From positions 118,264-142,387 of the forward strand of contig BEXV01000188.1 in the NCBI GenBank assembly GCA_003118195.1: a stretch of DNA of 24,124 nt, read 5' to 3'. The stretch is from Hemicentrotus pulcherrimus (taxonomy: Eukaryota > Echinodermata > Echinoidea > Camarodonta > Strongylocentrotidae). Below the pieces are notes generated by a model, which made no database searches, was not told where the DNA came from, and saw only the letters and a program-made list of their open reading frames with translations. Both the position numbers and the translations under genes were made by a program. Shown here piece after piece: positions 1 to 9,537 of this stretch (within the stretch, counting starts at the first letter, position 1; each line of letters starts with the position of its first letter).

Positions 1-440
1 GCCTTAAAAAAAAAAAATTCCCCCTTCCCCCCCCCCCACCCCGCTTATTCAGCGGCTGGCTGAGTCGTTGCGAAATTTCGGGCCTGATTGCAAAACCCCC
101 TCCTTGAAAAAATCCTGCGTACGCCGCTGGTAGTATATATCTCTATGGTATTATGAAGGGTTCGAGGGGCCATGAATTCTTCTTCTTCAGTTCTTCTTCT
201 TTTAATTTGTTAATTTTTTATTTTATAGCTAAAAAAGGATTAGACCCTCAAAACATTGTCTCCACTCTCTCCACCAAAGCTCTCCAAGACTAAATACCGC
301 ATACCGGTAGCGAATATATACCGGATACTACTTACAGCGTATTTTTCGATTATCTCCAGCACTAGACCTATTTGTATACAATAGGATTTTTCGGATAGCG
401 TTTAAAGAGGTGTCCGAAAATTTTATTTTGGTCAACGGCT
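1..440. other. Low-complexity, no gene seen
   Basis: This stretch begins with an A run and a C-rich tract (roughly 5-43) and continues into AT-rich DNA with a TTCTTC-rich patch near 178-200. The text around 60-130 (…CCTGCGTACGCCGCTG) reads like the degenerate end of an interspersed repeat, but no terminal repeat or reading frame supports naming it. No gene is seen. Confidence 0.4.
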
Positions 441-773
441 TTTTCATTCACTTCTAATTCTATCGTCGGCAAACGCCAAAGAAGCGAAATGTCAACTGCC
501 AGCTCAAGAGCAAAAACTGATCATATTCTGTGCTGAAGTCTGTGAACAACAATCTGGGATCTTTCCTTCCAAAACCAGGCGTTTGTTTTTGAGGCGAGAG
601 AGTCTACATTACTATAGAGTCTGTAGAGTCATCTGTCAGAACCGTCATCTTTCGGCCGGGTCAATCTCGTCTCAGCTCCGTTCACGTTCAGTCATTCAGC
701 TCAGCTCAGCTAGCTCAGCTGATTCCTTTCCCAAACAACACTCACTGTTTTCAACAGAATGCAGAGTCGTAGG
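441..773 (+). promoter_or_regulatory. Candidate promoter and 5' noncoding first exon
   Basis: This block lacks the ACATGTAC repeats that fill most of the window, and contains a CAGCT-rich segment (about 698-721). It ends in a good splice donor, AGG|GTAAGA, with the exon edge at 773. An ATG at 759 gives only M-Q-S-R-R before the donor. Spliced to the strong acceptor at 5218, that frame stops within three codons, so it would be an upstream ORF rather than the protein start. Assignment to the LGN gene rests on strand, order and the donor alone; there is no transcript evidence. It could equally be unrelated intergenic DNA. Confidence 0.25.
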
Positions 774-1113
774 GTAAGAATATTTTTTTTTTGTATTTCA
801 ATTCAAACTTAGTAATTAAGCTTATAGCTAGGGTAGTAATACGTGGTCGGCCTAGGTCTATGGTCTTCTGAAAATGAATGATCGTTTGTTCCAGTTTGAA
901 ATAAATGTGTGTTATTTTGATCTTCATCAAAACACCAAATTGATGTTTTTGTTTTTGTTTTGAAGATCCATGTGATCAGATGCCATGCCACTGTGCTGAG
1001 CCCTCTGTCTGTGTTCAGTGTTCCTAAGATTTGAAATGAGTTTCATAAAGGGATAGACCCTATCTGTTCTAGTCTGAAGGTCTTTCCTTTAATTTAGTGC
1101 AACCAGCACACTC

Positions 1114-1877
1114 ACTGGGCGCGGGCCGTATGCATAAAAAGTAGCAATTGCTTGCAAGCAATTGCTTCAAGCACAAGCAACTGCTTGTCAAGCAAAAGAT
1201 CAAGCTCAAGCAATTGCTTAAATCTGTATGCATAACATTTTGCTTGTGCTCAAACCTTTTGCTTGCCTCCAGCAAGCAATTGCTTACGATCTCAACAATA
1301 GCGACGTCACGCCGGTGCGAACATCATTCATGGGAGAACTAAATCAGAGATCACTTCCCCCACTGTTGTTTGGTAACCTGGATCCGCCAAGTAGTGGAGC
1401 GTGGCCTCCATGCTCTCCACCGTTGTCAGACATCCTCCCCGTTTTTCATCATGTTCAGGTATGAACCTGTGTGCTAACCACTCAACGTTCTCTTTGTCGA
1501 AACGGAATAGTTTCCGATAGGTCTCGGGAGCAATTTCTTCTCGATTTATTCTACTCCTGTACAACTTTGGTCTTTCTCTAACGAGCATAAACATGATGCT
1601 TAACCGCAAACGTCCCGATTAAGCAAGAGCTCAAGCTGCTATGACGGAGCTTGAAAAAACGTAAGCAATTGCTTGTAAGAACAAGCAAAAGGTTCGTTTT
1701 ATGCATACGTTTTCAAGCAATTGCTTGATCTTTAAGCAATTGCTTGCGGACATCAAGCAATTGCTTGTGCTTGCTAGCAAAAGCATTTGCTTGCAAGCAA
1801 TTGCTTATGTTTATGCATACGGATTCAAGTAAAAGGCTAGCACAAGCAATTGCTACTTTTTATGCATACGGCCCACT
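1114..1877. mobile_element. PIF/Harbinger-like element, nonautonomous
   Basis: Perfect 32-bp terminal inverted repeats lie at 1123-1154 (starting GGGCCGTATGCATAAAAAGT) and 1843-1874. The trinucleotide ACT occurs at 1114-1116 and 1875-1877, a candidate 3-bp target duplication of the size usual for Harbinger elements. It requires that the left end carry an extra GGGCGC relative to the right. The flanks inside the termini are packed with the palindrome GCAATTGC: 1144, 1158, 1210 and 1276 on the left; 1665, 1717, 1736, 1757, 1797 and 1847 on the right. TATGCATA occurs five times (1129, 1227, 1700, 1812, 1861). The centre holds a minus-strand transposase N-terminal fragment. The element is under 800 bp, so it is an internally deleted derivative. 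Confidence 0.75.
1328..1609 (-). pseudogene. Harbinger transposase N-terminal fragment
   Basis: A minus-strand open frame encodes a segment resembling the region before the DDE nuclease of PIF/Harbinger (HARBI1-like) transposases. It reads F-R-F-D-K-E-N-V-E-W-L, then R-G-G-C-L-T-T-V-E, then L-H-Y-L-A-D-P-G-Y-Q-T-T-V-G-E-V-I, the usual order for these proteins (FRF, small-residue turn, then LRFLATG-like and VGD-like motifs). The first ATG in frame is at 1594 and a TGA at 1328-1330 ends it after VGEVISDLVLP. The catalytic aspartates and glutamate are absent, so it cannot be active. The family call is from motif order, not from a database search. Confidence 0.6.
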
Positions 1878-2097
1878 GACTCGGTAGATGTTGTCAGTTG
1901 CGTACCATATTTCAACTGACAAATTACAATCTAGTATTACTATAGGCTAGATCTAGCATAGGTTAGGGCATGAAACTAATTTTGTGACATATGGGGGTAT
2001 TGACTATTGACGCATGTACAGAGAAGTAAAAAAGTTATCTCTGCGCATGAACTTTAAAATGGAATTGAGAAAATTGCATATTATTAATAATATAACA

Positions 2098-2552
2098 GTC
2101 AGTAGGGGCGCTGATCCAAGAATGAGGATCGTCCTCATAAACGCAGACGAAATGCGTCCTCCAAAATAAGGACCGTCTGCATTTTCGAGGACATTTTTTT
2201 ACATCGGCGCTCTCTGCGGTTTTCGGGTTGCCGAACGGTAACTGGCGATGCAAAAAATAGATTCCCTATGGGAATATAACCCTAGTTCACCGTCTACTTT
2301 TATGGGTTGTCCGTCTTCCCAAGGATTTATTGCTCATAATGTGAAAGTCTCTGTTCAAAGTCAATGTAAAATACTTCAAGAAAATCATCAGGGAATCCTT
2401 TTTTTGGCATCGCCAATGCGGCAATCAAAAATATGAAACGTCTGCGAAAATGCATACGATCTTCATTTTTGAGGACGCATCGGTCTGCGTTCACAAAGAC
2501 GATCCTTGTTTATGAAGACTATCTGTATTCTTGGACCAGCGCCCCTACTGAC
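2098..2552. mobile_element. Short inverted-repeat DNA element (GTCAGTAGGGG ends)
   Basis: The ends are inverted copies: GTCAGTAGGGGCGCTG at 2098-2113 and its reverse complement at 2537-2552. They are followed inward by matching GRTCCAAGAAT, then by imperfectly matching segments containing AGGATCGTC, CATAAACGCAGAC and GCATTTTCG. Inverted similarity therefore continues for about 100 bp on each side. The middle (about 2240-2440) is unrelated AT-rich DNA without a credible gene. The target duplication is unclear, so the superfamily is left open. It is a typical size for a nonautonomous DNA transposon. Confidence 0.6.
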
Positions 2553-3915
2553 AATATGGCGTAGGGCCCAGTTCCAAGAATAAGGATTTTGCAGAGTGAA
2601 AAAAAATTGAATTGAAGTGCTCACTACACCCCCCACTCCCCCACTCCCCCCCCAAAAAAAAAGTACTAGGCTGTTAGAGTAGGCACTGGAACATGTACAT
2701 GTACATACGTATCGGGGGGAAAAAAAAAAATTATTTCTTGGAGGCTACTTTTCAAGCTTGCCTGCATAAAAATAACACTCTAAAATTTGTTTTGCATTGA
2801 ACTCTATGCAAATTTACAGGGGCTCTCTTCTAATTTTTAGGGGGCTCTTTTGGGCATTCAGGGGCTATTTCGCCCCAAGCCCCTGTTTATTTTTTTCACT
2901 GATACGTATTGGTAGAGAACGGGGCCAGGGTATTCTAACTTGACAGTTGACATAAACAAGTATATCTTGATGGTCTAGCTGTTTAGTGATTTTTTTTATT
3001 CTGTCATTAAGACATTATGAAGGTGATTAAAAAACAATCACGTCTTGGGTTTTGGGATGCTGGCCCCCTATATGCACAATTTGAGAAACTGAACAATCAT
3101 ATTGCAGTTTTCATAATTTATCTTTTAGATTAAATGATTTAAAAATGTGAAAATTATATTCTTTTTATATTTTTATATTTACAGCAGAAATATACATCAA
3201 AGAAGTACCGTATACAATGACAAATAAACATTTCCATAAGTCATCACAAAATGGAAGAAAATACAAAAAGAGGTTTTAAGGAAGTTACAAAACCAATGTG
3301 ATTCAGAGAGTGATACAATTACAGGTTCTTTAACTCCATTGAATGCCCTTGTACAATATAAATGTAGATATTGTCTGTTGTTAGCCAGGGCATTAACTCT
3401 GTATAAAAGTGTATTAGTAATTGTAAGTAATGCTCTTCTGGGCCTAAAGAGATGATTGTTCCTTGTTTGCTTCAGAATCTAAGCAATCAAGTAGTTTAGG
3501 AGGCATTTGAAGTTATAATTAAAATATATATCATTTGCTGTTCACATCTCTTGGTAAGAATGAAAAACAAAAGAATTGCTGGTAGACATGTTCACTGTTC
3601 AGTAGACTGATCTGTATCCAAACTTGCCTCTTACTACATGTACATGTATCTTAGACTAATTATAGAGTGATAGTGTTGTACAAATGTACTTTACAATGTA
3701 TTGTTTATGATTTATTCATCCATAAAATGAGCTGTGACTATTTAGTTTATTGTTTTACTCTAAAGGTGTTGTACTATCTACATGTGAGTGTAATTTGTAA
3801 AGAGAGTACTGGTACATACAAATAAGTCCATATTAGATCCTGTAAATGTATCAATCTTCACTTTCAAACAAGAACTGTAGGCATTTAAAGATTGATTGCT
3901 TTTGATCTTACATAA

Positions 3916-3986
3916 TGTACATGTACATGTACATGTACAGTACAGTACAGGACATTTTGTTTTTTGCATGCATGTACATGTACATG
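3916..3986. repeat. TACATG/ACATGT simple repeat
   Basis: Two runs of alternating TACATG units (about 3916-3938 and 3972-3986) flank a GTACA(GTACA) stretch. The unit is palindromic, so both strands read the same. Shorter runs of the same motif are scattered across the whole window (for example near 8131, 8802, 12859, 16559, 20060 and 20822). Confidence 0.8.
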
Positions 3987-4661
3987 TAATACTGTATAGT
4001 TACTGGTACTTTGAAGTTTCCTGTATATAGAATATACTAGTTGTTTATACCTGGTGTCGATCAGTTCAAGGACATATGAATGGAAACTCTTGTATAGAGT
4101 GTCAATTTATTGTCTAAATACTTTCATTACATATATATTTCAAAAACTTAATTACAAAGTTAAGCCTTGAATGACAATTGTTCTTCATGGACATATACAT
4201 GTATGTATTCATAAAGAAAAGCCCTTATTAAAATGTGTTGAGCATACACAAAAGTATTAAATGAAAAGCAGTCACAATGTCAATCAAGTATGGATTAAGA
4301 GAATACTTTACATGTATATTTAATGAATAGTGAGCAGGAAATACATTACTGTCAGTACATTTGAGTCCAGAAATTCAGCATATTTAGATCATGAGATGTA
4401 CATGTACATAGTAGGGTCTCCTTTATCTACATGTATGCATGATCTTTGCAATGCCCCCGTTTGTTGTTACATGTACATTCAAATGCATCGATAACCCTGG
4501 AGTGGTATTTTAAAAAATTAGGCTAATGTGTACAGGTACATTAATTGCACAACAAACATAAGTCTGGACAAGTCACAAGTTATTACTCATTTCATGTGCA
4601 TAGCTGGCACATATATGGACACATATTTCAGAGAGACATCTGCAAGCACCAATAACAATAG

Positions 4662-4870
4662 GGTGAAATCTGTATATAAAGACCGCACAAGGAGGACAAG
4701 AAGAGTGGTCTTTATAGGCAGGTAGCCACTGACTCTATGTTAAGGTTCTCAATAGTGCATGTTTCAGTGATAAACCATTTCCAAGGGGAAACAAAATGTG
4801 ATCTTAATAGACAGGTGGTATTTCTATGTACATGTATATGTAGGCGTTTGCTAAAGCAGGTTTGACTGTA
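4662..4870. mobile_element. CAGTCAAACC-family element, left end eroded
   Basis: The right end reads CAGGTTTGACTGTA at 4857-4870, matching the intact copy at 22993-23179. The interior carries family-like pieces: TATAAAGACCGC near 4674, GTGGTCTTTATAG near 4705, and AATAGACAGGTGG near 4806. The left terminal repeat cannot be identified with confidence. Confidence 0.45.
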
Positions 4871-5218
4871 CCCTGTTTAACAAAAGAACATAAATCAATT
4901 TAGCATACATACATGTACATGTACCTGAAAGTCTGTCACATAGTTTTCAGAATGCCACACTTTGGCACTAACTAACACTCCCTACCTTACTCTGTACAAT
5001 GTAATGAATGATGTACATCTGCTCTGCTTCCTTAGTTTATGTAAAATGGCGGGATACAAAAAAAAACTGTTGAACTATAATCAGGGATCATTACTAATAG
5101 TAATGGATTGGTCCATAATTGTACGGGCACATGTATTTGTGCCGTGACCTAAAAAGAATCATATTCAAAGCAATTTTTTAAAAAGTTAAAATTTCTCCAA
5201 TTGTTTTCTTTCCTGCAG

Positions 5219-5483
5219 CATCTATAAGAAGTCCCATTTTCTGCCATCTCTTGGAGTGAAAGGGAAAAGAAGGGGAAACCCCTTTGACAATAACTTAACC
5301 TGGAGGATCTCACCTACCCGGAGCAGGGATCCAGGGGGGTTTTCACAAAACTTATCATCAAAGACAAATGACAGTTTCTGTTATAAGCTACTGAAATCCT
5401 TGCTTCTGATTGGTTATCAGCAGATTTGCCACTGATTTTTGTCATTGGTCATCGAAAAAAGGCTTTGTGAAACAGGCCCCAGG
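5219..5483 (+). other. Probable 5' UTR of the LGN exon
   Basis: A strong acceptor (pyrimidine tract TTGTTTTCTTTCCTGCAG ending at 5218) opens an interval that runs directly into the coding exon. It includes a small inverted-repeat element (5331-5483) and a nine-codon upstream ORF at 5368-5394. The coding frame has a TGA stop at 5433-5435 and no ATG before 5484. An alternative is that the exon starts at 5483, using the AG at 5481-5482. That site has a weak pyrimidine tract, so I favour 5218. Confidence 0.4.
5331..5483. mobile_element. Small TIR element abutting the start codon
   Basis: The ends are inverted: TTTCACAAA at 5341-5349 pairs with TTTGTGAAA at 5464-5472, within longer imperfect G-rich termini. 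CCAGG occurs at 5331-5335 and 5479-5483, a possible 5-bp target duplication. The interior also shows inverted similarity (CATCAAAGACAAATGACA against the segment near 5433-5453). No coding capacity. The right copy of CCAGG is immediately followed by the LGN ATG at 5484. Confidence 0.55.
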
Positions 5484-5710
5484 ATGCAGAGCGAGGCCTC
5501 CTGTATGGAGCTGGCCCTCGAGGGGGAGAGGTTGTGCAAGGCGGGGAACTGCAGGGAAGGGGTGCGGTACCTGGAGGCCGCCGTCGAGGTTGGAACCGAT
5601 GACCTTAAAACACTAAGTGCCATCTACAGTCAGCTAGGCAATGCCTATTTCTATTTGGAGGACTATGGCAAGGCCCTGACCTACCACAAGCATGATCTGA
5701 CTCTAGCGAC
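5484..5710 (+). CDS. GPSM2: LGN/Pins/AGS (GPSM2-like), coding exon 1
   Basis: This exon encodes residues 1-75 plus two bases of codon 76. The family is a cytoplasmic/cortical adaptor. Its N-terminal TPR array binds NuMA (Mud) and Inscuteable, its C-terminal GoLoco motifs bind G-alpha-i-GDP, and together they pull astral microtubules to orient the spindle. Seen here: M-E-L-A-L-E-G-E-R-L-C-K (residues 8-19) opens TPR1, and L-S-A-I-Y-S-Q-L-G-N-A-Y-F-Y-L (44-58) with D-L-T-L-A (71-75) forms TPR2. Both are close to vertebrate LGN as I recall it. The ATG at 5484 is the first in frame after a stop at 5433 and has A at -3. Vertebrate LGN has a short extra N-terminal leader; here none is open. The donor is GAC|GTAAGT at 5711. 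AGS3 (GPSM1) shares these repeats, so LGN versus the common ancestor of both cannot be separated here. Confidence 0.88.
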
Positions 5711-6493
5711 GTAAGTAAAATAAAAAATAATAATAATAATAAAAACAATGCTTATAAAGCGCTTACCACCAAAGTCTCTAAGCGCTATTATTACAGGCCA
5801 GTGATAATAATACAAACAAAATTTCCATAAATCCATTAAAAGAATGATCAAAGTGCCTTCAAAATGAAGTATTAGTACCTACATGTATTACCCTGATTTT
5901 AGTAAAGCTGTCCTGAAATAAGTCACTTGAATCACTCAAGGAAGTCTTCTGCCAACCAGAAGGTACTAATTTCCTGCACCTGGGTAAAGAGTGGCAAAAA
6001 GAGATTAAAGAAGAAGTTGGTTTGTATGGAAGGATACAAATCAGAGAAACAGATGAGCAACATTTTCAGAAACTTTGTCCAAAGTATTAGAAAGTTGTTG
6101 ATTGATACTGAATTGGTTCAACTTCATGTTGTTTGTAGATATCTTTTTTCAAGTACGGTCTGTTTTTCCCCCATGTTTCATACCAAGGCCGCCTTGGATA
6201 TTCATGTATTATTAAAATTCAGATTGGAATAATAAACTTACATTAGCCAGAAATACAATATACATTGTATGATGTCTTTGCCACATTTTTCATTTCAAAT
6301 AATGGTTTCCTACTTTGATGTTCCATCTGTAGTCTGTACTGTAGGGTTATTCTATCGTTGCTATCATCACCATCATCATCATCATCATCAATACCAGCAT
6401 CATCCATATTATCATCATATCATAGTCATCATCATCGTTAAAAATAATCTTGCAGTTCAGTGTGTTGACAGAATTCCTTTGTCCCCTATGCAG
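5711..6493 (+). other. Intron between coding exons 1 and 2
   Basis: The intron has a GTAAGT donor and a CAG acceptor (6491-6493) and is 783 bp. It starts with an (AAT)n tract (about 5723-5742), then a segment with CTTATAAAGCGCTTACCACC and AAGCGCTATTATTACAG that resembles a widespread marine-invertebrate repeat. An (ATC)n microsatellite lies at 6362-6437, close to the acceptor. The open frame at 5927-6232 lacks an ATG at its start and shows no family resemblance. Confidence 0.75.
6362..6437. repeat. (ATC)n microsatellite
   Basis: Imperfect ATC/CATCAT run ending 56 bp before the acceptor of coding exon 2. It occupies the region where the branch point and pyrimidine tract would be expected to begin. 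Confidence 0.85.
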
Positions 6494-6629
6494 ATCAATC
6501 GGTGATAGACTTGGAGAAGCCAAAGCCAGTGGTAATATTGGCAATACACTGAAAGTTCTAGGAAAGTTTGATGAAGCCATCTGCTGTTGTCAAAGGCATC
6601 TAGATATATCGAGAGAGCTCTCGGAAAAG
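6494..6629 (+). CDS. GPSM2: LGN/Pins/AGS (GPSM2-like), coding exon 2
   Basis: This exon completes codon 76 (AC|A, Thr) and encodes residues 77-121. It covers TPR3: I-G-D-R-L-G-E-A-K-A-S-G-N-I-G-N-T-L-K-V-L-G (residues 78-99) followed by F-D-E-A-I (101-105) and Q-R-H-L-D-I-S-R-E-L (109-118). These are the helix A/helix B signatures of the LGN/Pins TPR array, and the G-D-x-L-G-E-A linker is diagnostic for this family rather than for generic TPR proteins. The acceptor is TATGCAG|A and the donor AAG|GTAAGG at 6630, so the exon ends in phase 0. It is 136 bp. The reading frame continues into intron after 6629 by chance until 6665. Confidence 0.9.
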
Positions 6630-8888
6630 GTAAGGACAATCGATCTGATTTACCTCAAGTTGTAATGTCATCAAACATAAGGACAACTGCCCTGTCTTAT
6701 AAAGAGTTGTGAATGATTAAAAGTGACTTCAAGTACTTTCAAATTGCATACCTACAATCTCCTATTCCTTATACAGATTTGAAATTAATTGTTTAATAGT
6801 CTCAAGTTTAGTTGCGATGGATCAATTACGACTTTTTATGAGACAAGGTCCTGGTCATAATTGGATGATCTTTATAGATCTACAGCTGCCTTTCTGTCTG
6901 TACATTGTTCAGTTTCAATGCAAGTAAAAGTCAAAAAGTTACTAGTAATATATTTTCACTGATCAGGCAGTGATATGTAAAGACCTACGCAATTAGTTAG
7001 ATTGCTACAGTGTTCAATGTAGGCTTGCATGCAATGCACAGTTGAATCCAACCACAATGTAGTTCCGGTACATGTGATGAACTCTATATTCATAATACTG
7101 TAGCTTCATATTGTATTTGACTTTTTATTGAGTGCAGGGATGAATTCTTCAATGCTCATCACATGAATTATATTCGATATCACCCTAACCAGATAGAGTT
7201 ACATGTAATAAATAATCCAGGCTCAAAATATGTTTACCGCTATTTATAGAGCATTGACTATTGAAAGACTACATGTAGTTACATGTACTTTGAATCTAGT
7301 ACACTGCACTTGAATGTCCTTTGAATCATCATTCTTTTATCCATTTTAAATGTACATAAAAATAATCATGTACATGTAAGTCTGAAAAAATATGTTAGCA
7401 GGAATATTACATTCAGGCTTCCTGGGAATACTTTCAATTGATAGAGAAATTTTGGCAGGCTTTCTTGTTTTTTTTTGCATGATTTCAAGATTTCAATTAG
7501 ACACATTTAGACAGCTGAGACGGAGACATTAATGGAATCTCAGTCAACAGAATTTGTATTATTTCACCAAATTCCCTTTGCGGTTTTCACATCATTAAAA
7601 TCCTTTACTGATCTGTAATGCACCATTTTTGCAAGAAACTGTTTCAGTCGGAGGGCTGCACATTCAGTGTATATTTGATGACAATGAACAGATACCATGA
7701 AAGTGTTCCGTGCATGAATAAATGTACATGTATCCTGATAAATACATGTGTAGGCAGTAATCACCCTGAACTCATATTCCACAAGGATGCCATGAACTGA
7801 TTTCAAATCAAAACATGTTGCAACAAAGGTTTCCTACTATGACGTTGCTTGAGTGATTGGAGAAAAGTGGTTGCCACAGTGATTTGAGGCTTCTGGATAT
7901 TCTTTTTGATGAATAATTCTAAGGAGTGGATAGGTAACCTCCATGCTTTAAGCTGTTATCAATGAGTAATCATACCAAATGGATTAAATGGTCCTCGAGT
8001 ACTCAAGCTTGCAGACTTACATTTATTGGATATTTTATTTGATGGTATATATAAATCTGTCTTTCATCCTAGGCTGAATTGCACACATTTTTGACAAATA
8101 AAAACAAAATGCATACCTGTATGTACACTGTACATGTACATGTAAAAATACTATACCAAGATATTACAGTATAAGGAAATAAAAAATGATAAGTGTTTAG
8201 GCATGGTAAATGTGATCCATAATTGACATGATTCATATACATGTAAATTATAAGTGGATTGCCTAATTTTCCATCTAATTAGGGAAAGAAAGAAGTATAA
8301 GCAAAGGTTTTTACATTTGTCATTGACAAGAAAGAGGAAAAGATATATTGCTCCAAATAGAAATACAAAAGTAAGGAAGTGAACAGGAGAGATGGATGAA
8401 AAGAAGGGAGGGACTACCGGTATATAAACGTAGAAGGCTGGAGTTAGGAAGAGCAATAAGAATAATCATCAATGTCATTCATTTTGATTGCAGTGAAATA
8501 CCACCATTTTCTTGCGTGAATAATGATGATGGCAATCGGCAAAGAATTGAAAGGAAAATTGTGTTGAACATGTCTGTACATGTAAAATATCAGTAAACAT
8601 GCCATATCACCCTGTTCTGGTTCTTTCGCTTATGAAGCAAATGATGAACATCAAATCAAGTTCTTGCATCGTGGATTTTAAGGATAAAGAGTATGAAAAG
8701 CTTCATGGTATTTCCTGAAAAATTATCAATATTGAGATGATGTTGTTTAGTTGTATTTCATGGTATGGTGATAATAAAAACAGTATTATTATATTATTAC
8801 TGATACATGTACATGTACATTTTGATGATCATTACTTTATGATGCAGTATATACTGTACATAATTGTACATACATACAGTACATGTAT
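6630..8888 (+). other. Intron before coding exon 3, proximal part
   Basis: AT-rich intron DNA with scattered ACATGTAC tracts (about 7362, 8131, 8802) and no recognised exon, transposase or structural RNA. The short open frames here carry no recognisable motif. The whole intron is 2908 bp (6630-9537). Confidence 0.6.
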
Positions 8889-9290
8889 CAGTGGAGGAAG
8901 GAAGGATACTATTAAATCTACAAGTTAACACACACATGTACTTGTAAACCTCTAATGTTTATTAATGTACACTGTACTACAATCTACTGTAGCCAATAAA
9001 TGTTATACAATTAGAAGGGAAGGTAGGACTCTGTCAAATCTAGACAATTTGTGAACATACAGGTACATGTACACCTGTCCTGATGTACAGCAATGTACAC
9101 TGGAGCCAATGTATTATGGGATACTGTACGGTATATTCAGTAGGGCACTGTAAAATCTAGGCAATGTTTACTTTGTCCAATAATGTACTGGACAATGTGC
9201 CCAATGATATCGAATGTAGTTCAATGGATGCTGTATTTACAGGAAAGGAAAGGCAGAGTGCCGTACAATCTAGGCTGCAATTACATTGTT
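8889..9290 (+). repeat. Four decayed tandem copies of the exon-3 acceptor edge
   Basis: Four segments resemble the intron-exon junction of coding exon 3 (CAG|GTGGGGGAAGGCAGGGCACTGTACAATC). They start near 8889 (CAGTGGAGGAAGGAAGG), 9008 (GAAGGGAAGGTAGGACTCTG follows), 9138 and 9240. The third matches exon bases 9550-9578 at 27 of 29 positions (9142-9170). The fourth (9248-9275) matches exon bases 9543-9570 at 23 of 28. The spacers are also related: AATGTACACTG and CCAATRTATTAT-like strings recur after each unit, and GATGCTGTATTTACAGG before the fourth mirrors GATGCTGT…CTTACAGG before the exon. Unit spacing is about 119, 130 and 102 bp. Frames in the copies are broken, so none can encode the TPR. 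Confidence 0.65.
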
Positions 9291-9447
9291 CAGTCAAACC
9301 TGCTGCAGTAACCACCCTTATAGAAAGAACACCTGTCTTTAAAGACCACACTCTGTTTCTCATTTAAACGGAACCTGTACATAAAGACCGCCTGCCTTTG
9401 GAGACTACTTTTTATGATTACCCTCAGCTGTCTTTATATGCAGGTTT
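9291..9447. mobile_element. CAGTCAAACC-family element inside the intron
   Basis: It begins CAGTCAAACCTG at 9291 and ends near GCAGGTTT at 9440-9447, with ACATAAAGACCGCCTGCC inside, resembling the copies at 4662-4870 and 22993-23179. The ends are partly decayed. It sits between the last decayed exon-3 copy and the real exon; removing it restores the spacing of the surrounding array to about 140 bp. Confidence 0.5.
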
Positions 9448-9537
9448 CAAGTCATTTTCAATGTACCCACATATATGATATCCTGTACAATATACAATGC
9501 TAGATCATGTTCTGATGCTGTGATCCTTTACTTACAG

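Larger units (their letters stand above)
2553..5218. other. Intron-like DNA with ACATGTAC repeats
   Basis: No coding exon was recognised here. A stretch at about 2630-2900 holds C and A homopolymers and repeated GGGGCT motifs and looks like a decayed interspersed repeat. Alternating ACATGT/TACATG tracts recur at about 2692-2707, 3916-3950, 3969-3986, 4398-4408 and 4912-4923. If the donor at 773 is real, all of this is first intron. Confidence 0.5.

Noticed and set aside
583..777. 64-residue frame over the candidate first exon
   Set aside because: It starts at TTG, not ATG; the only ATG near its end is in another frame. Treated as noncoding.
2035..2436. Two short open frames in opposite directions
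   Set aside because: Both lie in or across the inverted-repeat element at 2098-2552 and use its terminal repeat sequence.
3916..3986. Evenly repeated palindromes suggesting a CRISPR-like array or operator
   Set aside because: They are uninterrupted ACATGT microsatellite runs without unique spacers, spread over the whole window of an animal genome.
5439..5483. N-terminal extension of LGN upstream of the ATG
   Set aside because: The extension would start at TTG inside the small transposon and is preceded by an in-frame TGA at 5433; ATG at 5484 is the sound eukaryotic start.
5927..6232. 101-residue plus-strand frame in the intron between coding exons 1 and 2
   Set aside because: It begins at a non-ATG codon, is not bounded by splice sites in phase with the gene, and resembles nothing known.
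8151..8456. Hydrophobic 101-residue minus-strand frame resembling membrane segments
   Set aside because: AT-rich intron DNA on the strand opposite the gene translates readily to Phe/Leu/Ile. No homology recognised and no splice or promoter context.
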